Source: Oceanirhabdus sp942490885 (GTDB taxonomy: Bacteria; Bacillota; Clostridia; Clostridiales; Clostridiaceae). Taken from it: a DNA stretch of 64,000 nucleotides. A program made the translations under genes and the position numbers. The stretch covers positions 2,418,001-2,482,000 of the forward strand of contig CALNYT010000002.1 in NCBI GenBank assembly GCA_942490885.1. Reading direction: 5' to 3'. Shown here in pieces: positions 1 through 8,839 of the stretch. A model generated the notes under the pieces. It made no database searches. It was not told the DNA's origin and saw only the letters and a program-made list of their open reading frames with translations. The stretch's first letter is position 1; the number at the start of each line of letters is the position of its first letter.

Positions 1-2
1 AT

Positions 3-206
3 ATATCAATAACACGAGAGATACTTCAAACTAAATTCGCTAGCAGTTCTTTAAATATACATCCATTAATGTTATTTATCTCATTGTATATCGGGTACCA
101 GATTCAGGGGTTCACTGGTTCTATAATGTTATTATTTTGTGCTATAACAATAAAGGAATGGATAAAAGGCTATAATATAGAAGAATATGACGGAGGTAGG
201 ACATGA
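3..206 (+). CDS. C-terminal fragment of a membrane protein, probably AI-2E/YtvI-type transporter (5' end outside window)
   Basis: An open frame enters from the left edge and encodes 67 residues ending in TGA. The stop overlaps the dxr start codon in an ATGA arrangement, which suggests translational coupling. The fragment has a hydrophobic stretch (LMLFISLYIGYQIQGFTGSI) followed by a charged tail. The pattern of a short polar segment, then IHPL, then a helix with a Gly-rich turn resembles the last helices of AI-2E/PerM family transporters, including sporulation protein YtvI. This is inference from a short piece. CdsA, the usual neighbour upstream of dxr in many Firmicutes, does not fit the fragment. 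No start can be given because the gene is cut by the window edge. Confidence 0.5.
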   Translation: MSITREILQTKFASSSLNIHPLMLFISLYIGYQIQGFTGSIMLLFCAITIKEWIKGYNIEEYDGGRT

Positions 207-1366
207 AGAATATAGGTATCATTGGTGCAACGGGTTCAATTGGTACTCAAACAATGGCAGTATTAAGAGAAAACCGAGAAGCATTCAATTTAACTGGGAT
301 TAGTTCTCACAGCAATTATAAAAAAACAATTGAGATTATAGAGGAATTCGCACCAAAAGTTGTTGTCGTAACTGAAGACAATGCTTACAGAATTATAAAA
401 GATTATTGTAAAGAGAATAATAAAAAGTTAGAGCTTTATAATGGGCAAGAATCATTAGAAAAAGTAAGTGATATTAAAGAAAATGATATTTTGGTTACCT
501 CTGTTGTGGGAATGGTGGGTTTGAAGCCTACGATGAAGGCCATTGAGAATGGAACAACAATTGCATTGGCGAATAAAGAAACTTTGGTAGCTGGAGGACT
601 TCATGTTATGGAAGCTGCTAGAAGAAGAAATGTTGATATACTACCTGTAGACTCAGAGCATAATGCTCTTTTTCAATGTTTGCAAGGGGAGAAAAGAGAA
701 GATATCAAAAGGTTACATATAACAGCTTCAGGAGGACCTTTCAGAGGAAAGAAAAAAGAAGAACTAATTAATATCAAACCTGAGGATGCAGTAAGACATC
801 CGAAATGGAATATGGGGATGAAAATAAGTGTTGATTCTTCAACATTAATGAATAAAGGGCTTGAAGTAATTGAAGCTCATTGGTTGTATGGAGTAGATTA
901 TGATAAAATCAATGTAGTAGTTCACCCAGAAAGCATAATACATTCTATGGTTGAGTATAAAGATAATAGTGTTATTGCGCAATTGAGTAATCCAGATATG
1001 AAATTGCCTATACAATATGCACTTACATACCCTAAAAGAATTGATTGTAATATAAAAGAATTGAATCTTTTTGATATTGGTAAGTTGACTTTTGCAAAAC
1101 CAGATACTGAGACTTTTACTTGTTTGAAATTAGCATATCAAGCCGGTAATGCTGGCGGTAATGCTGGGGTAATATTAAATACAAGTAATGAAGTTGCAGT
1201 AGATCTATTCTTAAAAGGGACTATAAAATATTTGCAGATTAATGAAATCGTAGAAAAGTGTTTAAATGATTATGAGTATATGTCTAAGCCAACATTAGAA
1301 GACATTATTCAGATAGATAAAAACATTAGAAAAGATTTATATGGTTTATATTTAGGAGGAAAATAA
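203..1366 (+). CDS. dxr: 1-deoxy-D-xylulose 5-phosphate reductoisomerase
   Basis: Dxr (IspC) converts 1-deoxy-D-xylulose 5-phosphate to methylerythritol 4-phosphate with NADPH, the committed step of the MEP isoprenoid pathway, in the cytosol. The 387-residue protein has the N-terminal NADPH motif GATGSIG at residues 8-14, LANKETLVAGG at about 122-132, the metal-binding pair D150/E152 in PVDSEHN, and the substrate loop with N217, K218 and E221 in MNKGLEVIEAHW. Length is usual for the family. The start ATG follows GGAGG with good spacing and overlaps the upstream stop. rseP begins one base after the stop and its ribosome binding site lies inside the dxr 3' end, so the genes are in one operon. 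ispG of the same pathway is two genes downstream. Confidence 0.97.
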   Translation: MKNIGIIGATGSIGTQTMAVLRENREAFNLTGISSHSNYKKTIEIIEEFAPKVVVVTEDNAYRIIKDYCKENNKKLELYNGQESLEKVSDIKENDILVTSVVGMVGLKPTMKAIENGTTIALANKETLVAGGLHVMEAARRRNVDILPVDSEHNALFQCLQGEKREDIKRLHITASGGPFRGKKKEELINIKPEDAVRHPKWNMGMKISVDSSTLMNKGLEVIEAHWLYGVDYDKINVVVHPESIIHSMVEYKDNSVIAQLSNPDMKLPIQYALTYPKRIDCNIKELNLFDIGKLTFAKPDTETFTCLKLAYQAGNAGGNAGVILNTSNEVAVDLFLKGTIKYLQINEIVEKCLNDYEYMSKPTLEDIIQIDKNIRKDLYGLYLGGK

Positions 1367-1367
1367 T

Positions 1368-2408
1368 ATGAGTTTAGAGATTATTGTAAAAAATATACCA
1401 TTTATAATCATGGGACTACTTGCTTTTAGTGTGTTGGTTATATGGCATGAATTAGGGCATTTTATATTAGCAAAATTAAATGGAGTTAAAGTGGAAGAGT
1501 TTTCAGTAGGAATGGGTAAAAAGATTTTTGGATTAAAGGGGAAAGAGACAGACTATAATGTTAGAATGTTACCAATAGGTGGATATGTTAAGATGCTTGG
1601 TGAAGAAGGTGAATGTAAAGACGAAAGAGCCTTTGCTAACAAAGCAAACTGGAGAAGGTTAACAATTGTTGCTGCAGGTCCTATATTTAACTTTATACTA
1701 GCTATAGTTCTTTTTGGGATGGTATACAGTCTTAAAGGAACTGTTGTGCCAAGTGTTGGTGAATTAACGAAAGATGGAGCTGCAATTAGTGCAGGTATAA
1801 ATGAAGGAGATAAAATCCTTGAAGCGAATGGAAAGAAAATTCATACATGGACTGATTTCTTAGTTGTTATGAATGATAATAAAGGAGAAGCAGTAGACCT
1901 TCAGATAGATAGAGATGGAGAAGTTATTGAATTTAGTATTATCCCTAAGCAAATAGATGAAGACGGCAAAAAGAGATTTATTGTTGGTATTGCCCCAGAA
2001 GTGATAAAACCATCCTTTGGTAAATCTATAGAGTTAGGGGTTAAGGAAACAAAGAGTATGGTACAACAAACATTTGGATTCTTTGGAAAAGCATTTAAAG
2101 GTAAAGCCTCAAAAGATGATGTAGGTGGACCGGTTACAATATTTAAAATGACAGGTAGAGTTGCGAAAGCAGGATTATTACCACTTATTCATTTTATGGC
2201 AATCATCAGTGTGCAACTAGCTATATTTAATATACTTCCATTTCCTGCTTTAGATGGTGGGTGGATACTAATACTTATTCTTCAAATGATTACAGGTAAG
2301 AAGTTTAATGAGGATGTTGTTGGAAAGATAAACTATATTGGGTTCATAGCATTACTAGGATTAATGGTGTTGGTTACAATCAAAGACGTTCTATATCCTG
2401 CATTTTAA
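1368..2408 (+). CDS. rseP: RseP/RasP-type site-2 zinc metalloprotease
   Basis: This is an M50-family intramembrane protease that cleaves membrane-bound substrates such as anti-sigma factors and leftover signal peptides. The zinc motif HELGH is at residues 27-31 inside the first membrane helix. A PDZ-like region lies in the middle (around GINEGDKILEANGKKI). The second metal motif appears near the C-terminus as FNILPFPALDGGW, supplying the third zinc ligand. Size (346 residues) and topology fit the short Gram-positive form with one PDZ domain. The ATG follows AGGAGG with close spacing. Order dxr-rseP-ispG is conserved in Firmicutes. The symbol rasP is used in Bacillus. The Trp after DGG, where Arg is common, is a small variation. 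Confidence 0.95.
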   Translation: MSLEIIVKNIPFIIMGLLAFSVLVIWHELGHFILAKLNGVKVEEFSVGMGKKIFGLKGKETDYNVRMLPIGGYVKMLGEEGECKDERAFANKANWRRLTIVAAGPIFNFILAIVLFGMVYSLKGTVVPSVGELTKDGAAISAGINEGDKILEANGKKIHTWTDFLVVMNDNKGEAVDLQIDRDGEVIEFSIIPKQIDEDGKKRFIVGIAPEVIKPSFGKSIELGVKETKSMVQQTFGFFGKAFKGKASKDDVGGPVTIFKMTGRVAKAGLLPLIHFMAIISVQLAIFNILPFPALDGGWILILILQMITGKKFNEDVVGKINYIGFIALLGLMVLVTIKDVLYPAF

Positions 2409-2422
2409 AGGAAGTGATTAGA

Positions 2423-3469
2423 GTGAGAATCAAAACAAGAAGAATTAAAATTGGAAATATATATATTGGGGACGGAGAAAAAATTGCGATCCAATCAATG
2501 ACAAATACAGATACAAGAGATGTAAAAGCTACAATAGAACAGATTAATATGCTGGAGAAGGTAGGGTGTGATATAGTTAGATGTGCTGTGCCTGATATGG
2601 AAGCGGCTGAAGCATTAAGAGAAATAGTACAGAGTGTTAATATACCTGTTGTTGCAGATATTCACTTTGACTATAGATTAGCATTGAAAGCTATTGAAAA
2701 TGGTGTAAGTAAGATTAGAATTAATCCTGGGAATATTGGTAGTGAGGAAAAAGTTAGAGCTGTTGTTGAAGCTGCTAAGGCGAAGGACATTCCAATTCGA
2801 ATTGGTGTTAACGCAGGTTCTTTGGAAAAAGAGATACTTGAAAAATATGGGTCGCCAGTGCCGGAAGCACTTGTAGAAAGCGCATTGGGGCATGTTAAAA
2901 TTCTTGAGAAATTAGACTTCTATGATATAGTAATTTCAATAAAATGTTCAGATGTATATAAAACAATTGAATGTTATAGATTAATGAGTGAAAAAGTTGA
3001 TTACCCACTTCATATTGGTGTTACAGAATCAGGTACTCCATGGAGAGGAACAATTAAGTCATCAATTGGAATTGGTACACTTCTTAGTGAGGGAATAGGA
3101 GATACATTAAGAGTATCACTTACAGGAGATGTGATAGATGAAGTGAAAGTTGGACGAGAGATTTTAAAATCATTGAATTTATTAAAAGAAGGAATTGAGT
3201 TTATCTCATGTCCTACCTGTGGAAGAACTGAAATTGATCTTATTGGTATAGCAAATCAGGTGGAAGAACGGTTAAGTAATGTGAAAAAAAATATTAGAGT
3301 AGCTGTTATGGGCTGTGTTGTAAATGGACCTGGAGAAGCAAGAGAAGCTGATATTGGAATAGCTGGCGGTAAAGGAGTAGGCTTAATATTTAAAAAAGGT
3401 GAGATAATAAAAAAAGTACCCGAGGCAGAATTGGTTGATGAGCTTATTGCACAAATTGAACAATTGTAA
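2423..3469 (+). CDS. ispG: 4-hydroxy-3-methylbut-2-en-1-yl diphosphate synthase
   Basis: IspG (GcpE) is the [4Fe-4S] enzyme that reductively opens methylerythritol cyclodiphosphate to HMBPP, late in the MEP pathway. The cluster ligands are visible as SCPTCGR near residue 265 and GCVVNGPGEA near residue 300, the latter also giving the catalytic Glu. The TIM-barrel half begins with RIKIGNIYIGDGEKIAIQSM. A GTG at 2414 would open the frame nine bases earlier, but the AAAGGAAG ribosome binding site sits at about 2407-2414, so the GTG at 2423 is the better start and gives a 348-residue protein. The gene closes the dxr-rseP-ispG operon and is followed by a hairpin terminator. Confidence 0.95.
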   Translation: MRIKTRRIKIGNIYIGDGEKIAIQSMTNTDTRDVKATIEQINMLEKVGCDIVRCAVPDMEAAEALREIVQSVNIPVVADIHFDYRLALKAIENGVSKIRINPGNIGSEEKVRAVVEAAKAKDIPIRIGVNAGSLEKEILEKYGSPVPEALVESALGHVKILEKLDFYDIVISIKCSDVYKTIECYRLMSEKVDYPLHIGVTESGTPWRGTIKSSIGIGTLLSEGIGDTLRVSLTGDVIDEVKVGREILKSLNLLKEGIEFISCPTCGRTEIDLIGIANQVEERLSNVKKNIRVAVMGCVVNGPGEAREADIGIAGGKGVGLIFKKGEIIKKVPEAELVDELIAQIEQL

Positions 3470-3480
3470 TATGATATATA

Positions 3481-3510
3481 GAGAATAGGGTTTACCTATT
3501 CTCTTATTAT
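3481..3510 (+). terminator. Intrinsic terminator after ispG
   Basis: A perfect inverted repeat GAGAATAGG / CCTATTCTC with a short loop is followed by a T-rich stretch (TTATTATTTTA). It lies a dozen bases after the ispG stop and closes the dxr operon. Confidence 0.85.
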
Positions 3511-3547
3511 TTTACTTAAAAAAATACGGAAATTTCCTAAAGAATAA

Positions 3548-3862
3548 AAAGTTCAAGTGGAGAGTTGGAAGTGGAGAGTGGAGAGTGGAGAACGATTGAC
3601 ATTTCACTTCGTGAAATTTTAATCTTATTGTTTCATTGGACAATAAATGGTTTGCTCGTTCCATTTCAAATGAAACTTTGTATTTAAAAATACAATATTT
3701 TATCTTAAGATAAAATGAGTAAAAAACTCTTGTACTAAGGAACACTAAAATGTAGTTTCTGTGTATGCAGAAACATCCAACGTTCTCCACTCTCAAACCA
3801 CCACTCACAACTTCTTTTAAATGTTTAAATTTTTTATGTGCACGCAGCGCGTGCTTTTTAAA
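3548..3862 (+). repeat. Non-coding repeat element A, heptamer-edged with internal palindromes
   Basis: This fills most of the 434-base gap between ispG and polC. The left edge has about five 7-base units of the type AGTGGAG (about 3555-3592). The right edge (about 3779-3812) carries the same heptad type in inverted orientation (rc AGAGTGG AGAACG). Between them are successive small palindromes: ATTTCACTTCGTGAAAT, ATTG..CAAT, CATTTCAAATGAAA, TGTATTTAAAAATACA, TTTTATCTTAAGATAAAA and GAGTAAAAAACTC. A GC-rich hairpin GCACGC..GCGTGC followed by T residues closes the unit at about 3840-3858. The core is clearly homologous to the element at 22.4 kb. No protein-coding signal is convincing. A long antisense frame runs through it without any family signature. 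No name for this element is known to me. Confidence 0.75.
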
Positions 3863-3903
3863 ATTAAGGATTGTGAATATAAATATTACTAAGGGAGGAG
3901 AAT

Positions 3904-6900
3904 ATGGGTAAATATCTTAATGAATTAATAAAAATTAAGGAAGATAGGCTTACAAGTATCCTTAGTGATGTTGAGGTAAGTAAGGTTGTCTTATCTAAAA
4001 AGACTAAGAAAATAAAGGTGGAATTAAAACATAATATTAACATAGATGAGATTGATAAGCTGAGAATTGAAAGATTATTAGGAGACGTTTTGCATGGAAG
4101 AGAACATATGCAGGTATTATGGTTTCGTGATATTTCAGGAGTTACTTTGAATGAAGTTTGCCAAAAATACTGGAGTGATTTATTAAATGTTATTGGAAAG
4201 AAGGTACCAGTATGTAAAGGGGCGTTACTTAATTGTACAAAAGAGATATCAGGGGACAGCATCAAGATTTTCTTTGATAATGAGTTTCTTTATAATAAAT
4301 TGAAAGATCGCAGAGTTGAAACTTTCATGAGTGATACAATAATGAGTATTTTTGGTGTTAGTTGCTCAGTGAAATTATTACATGAAGATAAAGGATTAGG
4401 ACTAGAGGAATACAGAAAAAGTAAAGAAGATGAAAATAAGTATTTGGTACAGGAAGTTTTCTCTAACATAGGGGTGAATCCACAAAAGGATTCATCTAAA
4501 AACGAAGAAAAGAAACCAGAACCTAAGAAGAGAATTTGTGTGAATACCAAATCAGATGATAATAGTGTAATTTTAGGAAGAAGTATTACTACTGATTCAA
4601 TGAATATAATTGATATAGACGAAACTTCTGGTGTTGTTGCTATAGAAGGTGAAGTTTTTGCTGTTAATATTAAAGAAACCAGAACAGGTAAGAAGATATT
4701 AATGTTTAATATAACAGATTATACAAGTTCAATAACTGTAAAGATATTCTTAAAACCAAAGGATGAGGAAGCTGTACTTGAAGAAGTGAAAAAAGGTTTT
4801 GTTTGTAAGGTTAGAGGGGAAGCTCTACTAGATACATTCTCAAGAGAAATTGTTATTATGGGAAGAGATATATCAAAGTTACAGAAAATCGAAAAGATGG
4901 ATACAGCAAGTGAGAAGAGGGTGGAATTGCATCTGCATACTCAGATGAGCTCAATGGATGCAGTTGTTTCTGCAAGTGATGTGGTTAAAAGAGCTGCAAA
5001 GTGGGGTCATAAAGCAGTTGCTATTACGGATCATGGTGTTGCGCAAGCTTTCCCAGACGCTATGGATGCAGCAAAGAAACATGGTATAAAAGTTATTTAT
5101 GGTGTAGAGGGATATCTAGTGAATGATGGTGAACCAATAGTGTTAGATAACTTTAATGTGTTAAAAGAAGAAACAATCCATAGTTCTTTTGTTGTTTTCG
5201 ACTTGGAAACTACAGGGTTTTCACCTAAGAATGATAGGATAATTGAAATAGGAGCTGTAAAAATTCAGGAAGGTAAAATTATTGATAGATTAAATGTTTT
5301 CGTTAATCCTGAGAGAAAAATTCCATTTGATATAATAGAACTCACTGGAATTAATAATGATATGGTTAAGGATGCAAAGACAATAGAAGATGTGATGCCG
5401 GAATTTTTAAGATTTATTGAAGGGGCTGTTGTTGTTGCTCACAATGCATCCTTTGATTGTTCTTTTATTAACACGAATTGCAATAGACTTGATCTTGAAT
5501 TTAATAATGCAACAATAGATACAGTGGCATTATGCAAATATGTTATTCCTGAACTTAAGACGTATAAACTTAAGACTATTGCCAAACATCTAGGTATATC
5601 TTTAGAGAACCACCATAGAGCTGTTGATGATGCAGAAGCTACTGCTGAGATATTTCTTCATTGTTTCAAGATTCTTAATGAAACTAAGAATTTAAAATAT
5701 CTAAAAGATATTAATACTGCTTATTCTAATGAATTTAACGTGATGAAAGCACCAACTCATCACATCATTCTTTTTGCTAAAAATCAGATTGGATTAAAGA
5801 ATATATATAAGATGATATCAAAATCAAATCTTGAATATTTCTTCAGGAGACCTAGAATGCCAAAGAGCATGATTATGGAACATAGAGAAGGGGTTATTAT
5901 TGGGTCAGCATGTGAAGCGGGAGAATTATATAAAGCTTTTCTGGCTGGTAAAGGTAAGGAAGAATTAAAAGAAATTGCTTCCTTCTATGATTATTTAGAG
6001 ATACAACCAATAGGGAATAATGAATTTATGATTAAAAAAGGTATCGTAAATGGAATTTCTGAATTACAGGAAATAAATAAAGCTATTTATGAGCTTGGAC
6101 TTGAGATGGATAAACCTGTTGTTGCAACAGGGGATGTGCATTTTTTGGATCCTCACGATGAAGTATATAGAAAAATTTTGATGGCTAGTAAAGGATTCTC
6201 TGATGCAGAAAATCAGCCACCATTATACTTTAAAACTACTGATGAGATGCTGAAAGAATTTAAATACCTTGGTTCACAAGGAGCTTATGAAGTAGTTGTT
6301 AAAAATACCAATATAGTCTCAGAGTGGACTGAGATGGTAAAACCTATACCAGATGAAACCTTCACACCTAAGATTGAAGGTGCAGATGAGGATATAACAA
6401 GAATGTGTTGGGAGAATGCTAGAAATATTTATGGGGAGAATCTTCCAGAGATAGTTGCAGAAAGATTAGAGAAAGAATTGACATCTATTATAGGAAATGG
6501 ATACGGAGTATTATATCTGATAGCCCATAAATTAGTGGCTAAATCATATGATGATGGATATCTTGTTGGTTCGAGAGGTTCTGTTGGATCCTCGTTTGCA
6601 GCTACTATGGCTGGTATAACTGAGGTTAATGGATTGCCACCGCATTATGTGTGCAAGAAGTGTAAATATAGTGAGTTTATAACTGATGGTAGTGTTGGTG
6701 CTGGAGTAGATATGGAAGATAAGGAATGTCCAAAGTGTGGAGATATGTTGGCTAAAGATGGATTCGACATTCCATTCGCAACTTTCCTGGGGTTTGAAGG
6801 AGACAAGGAACCGGATATAGATCTTAATTTCTCTGGAGATAATCAGGGAGATATTCATAGATATACAGAAGTTCTATTTGGAAAGGGATATACATTTAAA

Positions 6901-8232
6901 GCGGGAACAATTGGTACCGTTGCAGATAAAACGGCTTATGGATATGTTATGAATTATTTAAGTGATAAAAATATGGTTCTTCCTGCTGCAGAAGTTGATA
7001 GGTTATCAAAAGGATTGACTGGAGCAAAAAGAACTTCTGGGCAACACCCAGGAGGTATAATGGTTGTACCAAGTGATCAAGAGATATATAATTTTTGTCC
7101 AATACAGCATCCAGCAGATGATCCTACATCTGATATAATAACAACACATTTTGATTATCATTCAATAAGTGGTAGATTACTTAAACTTGATATACTTGGA
7201 CATGATGATCCTACTGTTTTGAGGATGCTTAAAGATATAACAGGTATTGACCCACAGAGTGTTCCATTAGGTGATGAAAAGGTTTTATCTTTATTCACAT
7301 CCACAAAGGGTTTAGGAATAACAGAAGAAGAATTAGGCTGTCCAGTAGGATGTTATGGAGTTCCAGAGTTTGGAACAAAATTTGTTCGACAGATGCTACT
7401 TGATACAAAACCAAAGACCTTTTCCGATCTTGTTAGAATATCGGGACTTTCACATGGTACGGATGTTTGGTTAAATAATGCGCAATATTTTATCAAGGAA
7501 GGGTATACTACACTTAAAGATTGTATTTCTACAAGAGATGATATCATGGTATACCTAATATATAAGGGTGTAGAACCTAAAACAGCCTTTGTTATTATGG
7601 AGAAGGTTAGAAAAGGTAAAGGTGTAAGTGAGGAACATGAAAAAATTATGAAAGAGAATAATGTTCCCGATTGGTATATTGAATCATGTAAAAGAATAAA
7701 GTATATGTTCCCAAAAGGTCACGCAGCTGCATATGTTATGATGGCTATAAGGATTGCATACTTTAAAGTATATAAACCACAGGCCTATTACTGTGCATAT
7801 TTCACTGTTAGAGCTGATGAATTTGATGGAAATTTAATTATTAAGGGCTCAGATGCTGTTCTTGCAAAAATGGAAGAGATAAATAATGCTGGCAATGGTG
7901 CAAGTAATAAAGATAAAGGATTATTGACTACATTAGAATTGGTACATGAGATGCTTTTGAGAGAAATTGAATTTCTCCCTGTTGATTTATATATTTCACA
8001 TCCGACTGATTTCATTATTGAAGATGAGAAAATAAGAATGCCTATTAAAGCTATTGAAGGGGTAGGAGAAAATGCTGCTAAAAGTATAGGAGAAGCTAGA
8101 GTAAATGGAGAATTTTTATCAAAAGAAGATTTAAGAAAAAGAGGGAAAGTTACCAAGACTGTAATTGAAGGTTTGGATCAACATGGTTGCTTGAAAGGGC
8201 TACCTGAAAGTAATCAGCTCTCATTCTTCTAA
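3904..8232 (+). CDS. polC: DNA polymerase III, PolC-type alpha subunit with proofreading exonuclease
   Basis: PolC is the replicative DNA polymerase of low-GC Gram-positive bacteria. Domains in order in the 1442-residue protein: N-terminal region, OB-fold (about 220-310), PHP domain beginning with ELHLHTQMSSMD near 340, a DEDDh 3'-5' exonuclease inserted in it (VVFDLETTGF near 430, HNASFDCSFI, then HHRAVDDAEAT near 575), a zinc-binding module (CKKC...CPKC near 917-940), and the polymerase core with PDIDLNFSG near 970. The C-terminal helix-hairpin-helix region ends in SNQLSFF. Length matches the family. The start follows GGGAGGAG with good spacing. In Bacillus, polC also precedes rimP-nusA, so the order is ancestral. 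Confidence 0.97.
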   Translation: MGKYLNELIKIKEDRLTSILSDVEVSKVVLSKKTKKIKVELKHNINIDEIDKLRIERLLGDVLHGREHMQVLWFRDISGVTLNEVCQKYWSDLLNVIGKKVPVCKGALLNCTKEISGDSIKIFFDNEFLYNKLKDRRVETFMSDTIMSIFGVSCSVKLLHEDKGLGLEEYRKSKEDENKYLVQEVFSNIGVNPQKDSSKNEEKKPEPKKRICVNTKSDDNSVILGRSITTDSMNIIDIDETSGVVAIEGEVFAVNIKETRTGKKILMFNITDYTSSITVKIFLKPKDEEAVLEEVKKGFVCKVRGEALLDTFSREIVIMGRDISKLQKIEKMDTASEKRVELHLHTQMSSMDAVVSASDVVKRAAKWGHKAVAITDHGVAQAFPDAMDAAKKHGIKVIYGVEGYLVNDGEPIVLDNFNVLKEETIHSSFVVFDLETTGFSPKNDRIIEIGAVKIQEGKIIDRLNVFVNPERKIPFDIIELTGINNDMVKDAKTIEDVMPEFLRFIEGAVVVAHNASFDCSFINTNCNRLDLEFNNATIDTVALCKYVIPELKTYKLKTIAKHLGISLENHHRAVDDAEATAEIFLHCFKILNETKNLKYLKDINTAYSNEFNVMKAPTHHIILFAKNQIGLKNIYKMISKSNLEYFFRRPRMPKSMIMEHREGVIIGSACEAGELYKAFLAGKGKEELKEIASFYDYLEIQPIGNNEFMIKKGIVNGISELQEINKAIYELGLEMDKPVVATGDVHFLDPHDEVYRKILMASKGFSDAENQPPLYFKTTDEMLKEFKYLGSQGAYEVVVKNTNIVSEWTEMVKPIPDETFTPKIEGADEDITRMCWENARNIYGENLPEIVAERLEKELTSIIGNGYGVLYLIAHKLVAKSYDDGYLVGSRGSVGSSFAATMAGITEVNGLPPHYVCKKCKYSEFITDGSVGAGVDMEDKECPKCGDMLAKDGFDIPFATFLGFEGDKEPDIDLNFSGDNQGDIHRYTEVLFGKGYTFKAGTIGTVADKTAYGYVMNYLSDKNMVLPAAEVDRLSKGLTGAKRTSGQHPGGIMVVPSDQEIYNFCPIQHPADDPTSDIITTHFDYHSISGRLLKLDILGHDDPTVLRMLKDITGIDPQSVPLGDEKVLSLFTSTKGLGITEEELGCPVGCYGVPEFGTKFVRQMLLDTKPKTFSDLVRISGLSHGTDVWLNNAQYFIKEGYTTLKDCISTRDDIMVYLIYKGVEPKTAFVIMEKVRKGKGVSEEHEKIMKENNVPDWYIESCKRIKYMFPKGHAAAYVMMAIRIAYFKVYKPQAYYCAYFTVRADEFDGNLIIKGSDAVLAKMEEINNAGNGASNKDKGLLTTLELVHEMLLREIEFLPVDLYISHPTDFIIEDEKIRMPIKAIEGVGENAAKSIGEARVNGEFLSKEDLRKRGKVTKTVIEGLDQHGCLKGLPESNQLSFF

Positions 8233-8250
8233 AAATAAGATAATTCTTCC

Positions 8251-8279
8251 TTGTAAATGGATTTTTTCTATGTTACAAT
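8251..8279 (+). promoter_or_regulatory. Promoter for the rimP-nusA-infB operon
   Basis: A TTGTAA -35 box and TACAAT -10 box are separated by exactly 17 bases, just after the polC stop. Predicted initiation falls near 8286, upstream of the hairpin at 8313-8343, so the transcript leader contains that hairpin. Confidence 0.65.
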
Positions 8280-8312
8280 GAATAATAGAAAATACAATAG
8301 AAAACTTTTCAT

Positions 8313-8350
8313 AAATAGAGTGGAGCTTATCTCCACTCTATTTGTTTAAT
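8313..8350 (+). terminator. Terminator-like hairpin in the rimP-nusA leader (possible attenuator)
   Basis: A perfect 13-base-pair stem (AAATAGAGTGGAG / CTCCACTCTATTT) with a five-base loop is followed by TTTGTTTAATT. It lies downstream of the predicted rimP promoter and ends about 30 bases before the rimP start, so it can stop both polC read-through and newly initiated operon transcripts. In Bacillus subtilis the nusA operon is reported to be autoregulated by NusA-dependent termination in the leader, and the arrangement here fits the same idea. Confidence 0.7.
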
Positions 8351-8375
8351 TGAAATGGAAAAAGGAGGTATAATT

Positions 8376-8837
8376 GTGATTACTGAAGTGAAACTAAATG
8401 AAATAAGAGATAAAGTTAAAACTATAGTAAACAATGAGGGGTTCGAGTTATATCATATAGAATATGAGAAAGAGAATAATGAATTCTATTTAAGAATATA
8501 TATTGATTCTGAGAACGGAGTTACAATTAATGATTGTGTTGATATTACTAAAAAGTTGAGTAATGATTATCTTGACATAGAAGATCCGATTGAGGAAGCG
8601 TATTATCTTGAAATCTCTTCTCCAGGAATCGAGAGAATATTATATACAAAGGATCACTATAGAAGATATTTAAATCATGAGGTGAAAATATCTTTATCTA
8701 AATTACATTGTGGTAAAAAGAAGTTAGTAGGGGTTTTGAAAGATTTTAATGACAGTGAAGTAATTATTGAAGGTGAAGATGTGTGGACTATTCCAACTGA
8801 AAAAATTAAGAGAATTAAATTAAAAGGGGAGTTTTAA
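8376..8837 (+). CDS. rimP: Ribosome maturation factor RimP
   Basis: RimP helps assemble the 30S subunit. The 153-residue protein contains the family core ISSPGIERIL after a segment rich in acidic residues (YHIEYEKENNEFYLRIYID) and a C-terminal SH3-like domain with IPTEKIKRIKL. The frame opens at an ATG at 8355, but an AAGGAGG ribosome binding site lies inside that extension at 8361-8368, so the GTG at 8376 is the real start. It is the first gene of the rimP-nusA-ylxR-ylxQ-infB cluster, and the nusA ribosome binding site lies within its 3' end. Confidence 0.93.
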   Translation: MITEVKLNEIRDKVKTIVNNEGFELYHIEYEKENNEFYLRIYIDSENGVTINDCVDITKKLSNDYLDIEDPIEEAYYLEISSPGIERILYTKDHYRRYLNHEVKISLSKLHCGKKKLVGVLKDFNDSEVIIEGEDVWTIPTEKIKRIKLKGEF

Positions 8838-8839
8838 AA

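Noticed and set aside
2678..2893. Minus-strand frames inside ispG, polC, infB and other housekeeping genes
   Set aside because: They have no ribosome binding sites and are explained as shadows of the conserved + strand genes.
3512..3808. 98-codon minus-strand open frame in the ispG-polC gap
   Set aside because: It runs through the palindromes of repeat element A, has no ribosome binding site and no family signature.
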